Positions 62,421 to 64,000 of a stretch of DNA of 64,000 nt are shown piece by piece. The translations under genes and the position numbers were made by a program. The notes under the pieces were generated by a model. It did not search any database and had not been told where the DNA came from. It worked only from the letters and a program-made list of their open reading frames with translations. This stretch comes from Lineus longissimus (lineage: Eukaryota > Nemertea > Pilidiophora > Heteronemertea > Lineidae), in contig NC_088309.1 of NCBI RefSeq assembly GCF_910592395.1, forward strand, positions 7,938,501-8,002,500, read 5' to 3'. The first letter of the stretch is position 1. Every line of letters begins with the position of its first letter.

Positions 62421-63223
62421 GTAATGAGGGTATGACTTGTACCTGGTAATTATGGTAATTTATGAACGCATTTGTATGTATGCATTTGTATGTACTAGTC
62501 CACTGTACCCGTGGCCGCCAACAATCAATACATTTAATACAAACCTTCTTTTCACAAGCTGTGTGTGAACGCGCAAAAGCTTTTGACTGAAGTGACAGGG
62601 CTCGAGACGTCGAATTGTGACGTCATGACGTCAGCAGACCCATCCTGACGTCGGAGCCGTGACGCGTTCAGGCTGTGTCGGGAGTGACGTCGCCCGAGAC
62701 GCGCATGACACGAAGGTAAAATCGTCGCGCGGGCAAGCTGAATAACGTTAGATAAAACCAATAAACGGCGTTATATCGGATGTTAGTTGGAAATTCAAAA
62801 ATCGAGCTTCGTAAGGACATTTTCGGGACCCGTTAATGCTACATGCAAAATCTGGGGTCGCTCAGCCATTCGGTCTGGGAGATATGAGCGCACAAACTTT
62901 TCTCGAATTTAGTAAGGATGCATTTGTTTTACTCACCTATGACCTGGCTAAAATCAAAACAAGGACCTGCTGGAACATTAGGGTCATGACCACTGGACAA
63001 CTTATCTATCCAAGTTGAACATGCTGAATGGTAGTGATGAGGGTATGACTTGTTCCTGGTAATTATGGTTATTTATGTATGCATTTGTGTGTATGCATTT
63101 GTTTCACCCACCTATGACCTGGCTGAAATCAAAACAAAGACCTGCTGGAACATGAGGGTCATTACCACTGGACAACTTGGTGCCACCAACCCTTATCTAT
63201 CCAAGCTAAACATGCTGAATGGT
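62421..63223 (+). repeat. Interleaved duplicated segments
   Basis: Segment A (AATGAGGGTATGACTTGT, then TGGTAATTATGGT and TATGCATTTGT) occurs at 62421-62494 and 63032-63105. Segment B (CACCTATGACCTGGCT to ATGCTGAATGGTA) occurs at 62922-63031 and 63097-63223. The overlapping order suggests successive duplications or copies of one dispersed element. Short ORFs across it (62836-63018, 63050-63244) look repeat-derived. Confidence 0.7.
62605..62692. promoter_or_regulatory. CRE/ATF site cluster in CpG-rich island
   Basis: Two perfect TGACGTCA sites abut at 62618-62625 and 62626-62633. Further GACGTC cores lie at 62606-62611, 62646-62653 and 62685-62692. The stretch 62590-62750 is much richer in CG dinucleotides than its AT-rich surroundings. 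This looks like a CREB/ATF-responsive promoter for a gene I cannot identify. Confidence 0.65.
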
Positions 63224-63835
63224 ATCCAGCGACCATGTGCATAATATCTAGAATTTACTATTCAGTGTTGGTCTTAGATCGTTGAAACTAGAGTATCTGT
63301 GCTACCCCCTGATGTGAAGTATGAGAGGTAGGCCATACTAGAAAACTCTGAAAAAGATATGTGAATGTGAATGTGAATGCTTGCCACTGGGAATAATTTA
63401 TCTGAAGTGAAATATGTGTTTGTAAGTCATGTTTTAAACATTTTAAGAGTGGTGTTACTGAAAAAAAGTTTTTCTTTTGTAAGAAGAGTAATTGTATAAT
63501 TTATTCACTTTCATGCTTTGGTATTGCTTTTCATATACACGCAATAAAATGTGAAATACACTGATAGTATTTGAATTTTTTTTATTGTATGACAAATAAT
63601 GATCTCGTGCCTGCTTCAGTTTCATTATTTTAAGAACTCCGTGAATGGAAAATTGATGATGACAAAGGGCTGCACAAACATGCAATATGCGATTTTTGTT
63701 GCATGTGATCATGAACGCAGGACACAGCAATTTTGCAGGGCACTTTATGCAAATATTTCAAAGAGGACACCTCTTTCTAATTAGGAAATGTCCCCGATAG
63801 ATTGCGAATTGAGAGATGGCAATTACATGTGTAGC
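63224..63835. other. Unassigned AT-rich stretch
   Basis: No coding exon, RNA gene or repeat family is recognisable here. An AATAAA lies at 63543-63548 on the plus strand without a visible upstream plus-strand gene. Confidence 0.4.
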
Positions 63836-64000
63836 TCAGAAACACCTCTCTGGTTGTCCTTTGTTCAAGAATGGTGAGGTCAGAAAGATGTCTTTGTCCT
63901 CGGTTTAAGGATGGTGAGCTCCTAGAAAGACCTTGCTCGTTGTGCTTTGACCTTGGGTCAAAGAGGGGGAGCTCGGAAAAAACGCTCTTGTGCTTTGTCC
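63836..64000 (+). repeat. Start of a tandem repeat running off the window
   Basis: GAGGTCAGAAAGATGTCTTT, GAGCTCCTAGAAAGACCTTG and GAGCTCGGAAAAAACGCTCT recur with CTTTGTCC/CTTTGACC about every 45-60 bases. At least three diverged units are seen and the array continues past 64000. Confidence 0.55.

Noticed and set aside
62552-62761. 69-codon minus ORF across the CRE cluster
   Set aside because: High GC and few stops make it likely by chance. The translation is low-complexity Ser/Arg with no family resemblance.
1-64000. CRISPR arrays, operons, phage or viral genes
   Set aside because: Repeats are satellites or transposon-like elements with no spacer structure or cas genes. All firm genes are spliced animal genes.

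Overview
The window is animal nuclear DNA: interrupted genes with GT-AG introns, long AT-rich UTRs, MITE-like inverted-repeat elements and satellite arrays, and no bacterial or viral gene. Seven conserved metazoan genes can be spliced end to end from the sequence with every intron phase closing. They are RNF25 (-), DNTTIP1 (+), FLOT2 (-), PPP4C (+), ANAPC7 (-), DRC2/CCDC65 (-) and GBA2 (+). Together they suggest a ciliated animal. Gene structure and dispersed motifs (ACATGTA, TAGGCCTA) fit a marine invertebrate, perhaps a deuterostome, but I cannot name the species.

Layout. 0.4-5.2 kb: RNF25 E3 ligase with a very long arginine-rich tail. 5.4-12.7 kb: DNTTIP1, head-to-head with RNF25 across about 230 bp, with a huge Pro/Gln-rich N-terminal exon and a 3'UTR of up to about 3.7 kb. 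16.5-19.4 kb: two satellite families between the convergent tails of DNTTIP1 and FLOT2. 19.4-30.2 kb: FLOT2, apparently with a 6 kb 3'UTR carrying a MITE. 31.2-35.7 kb: PPP4C, with a second first-exon-like copy in intron 1. 37.2-46.2 kb: ANAPC7, whose intron 2 holds a composite repeat with about 300 bp subunits. 46.5-46.9 kb: a 69 bp tandem repeat that translates like decayed zinc fingers. 47.6-51.7 kb: DRC2, with one GC-AG intron. 52.5-61.2 kb: GBA2, with a 70 bp duplication over a splice donor. 61.2-64 kb: a promoter-like zone (TCTCGCGAGA, tandem CREs), a short ORF and repeat fragments.

The genes serve separate cell functions: ubiquitin ligation at the ribosome or in NF-kB signalling (RNF25), histone deacetylase complex MiDAC (DNTTIP1), membrane microdomains (FLOT2), PP4 phosphatase, APC/C, ciliary nexin-dynein regulatory complex (DRC2) and glucosylceramide breakdown (GBA2). 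I see no pathway linking them. The pattern is three divergent pairs sharing short promoters, with convergent tails separated by repeats. I found no clear undescribed system. The most unusual items are the lineage extensions of DNTTIP1 and RNF25, the duplicated PPP4C first exon, the duplicated GBA2 splice donor, the palindrome carrying poly(A) signals on both strands, and the zinc-finger-like minisatellite.
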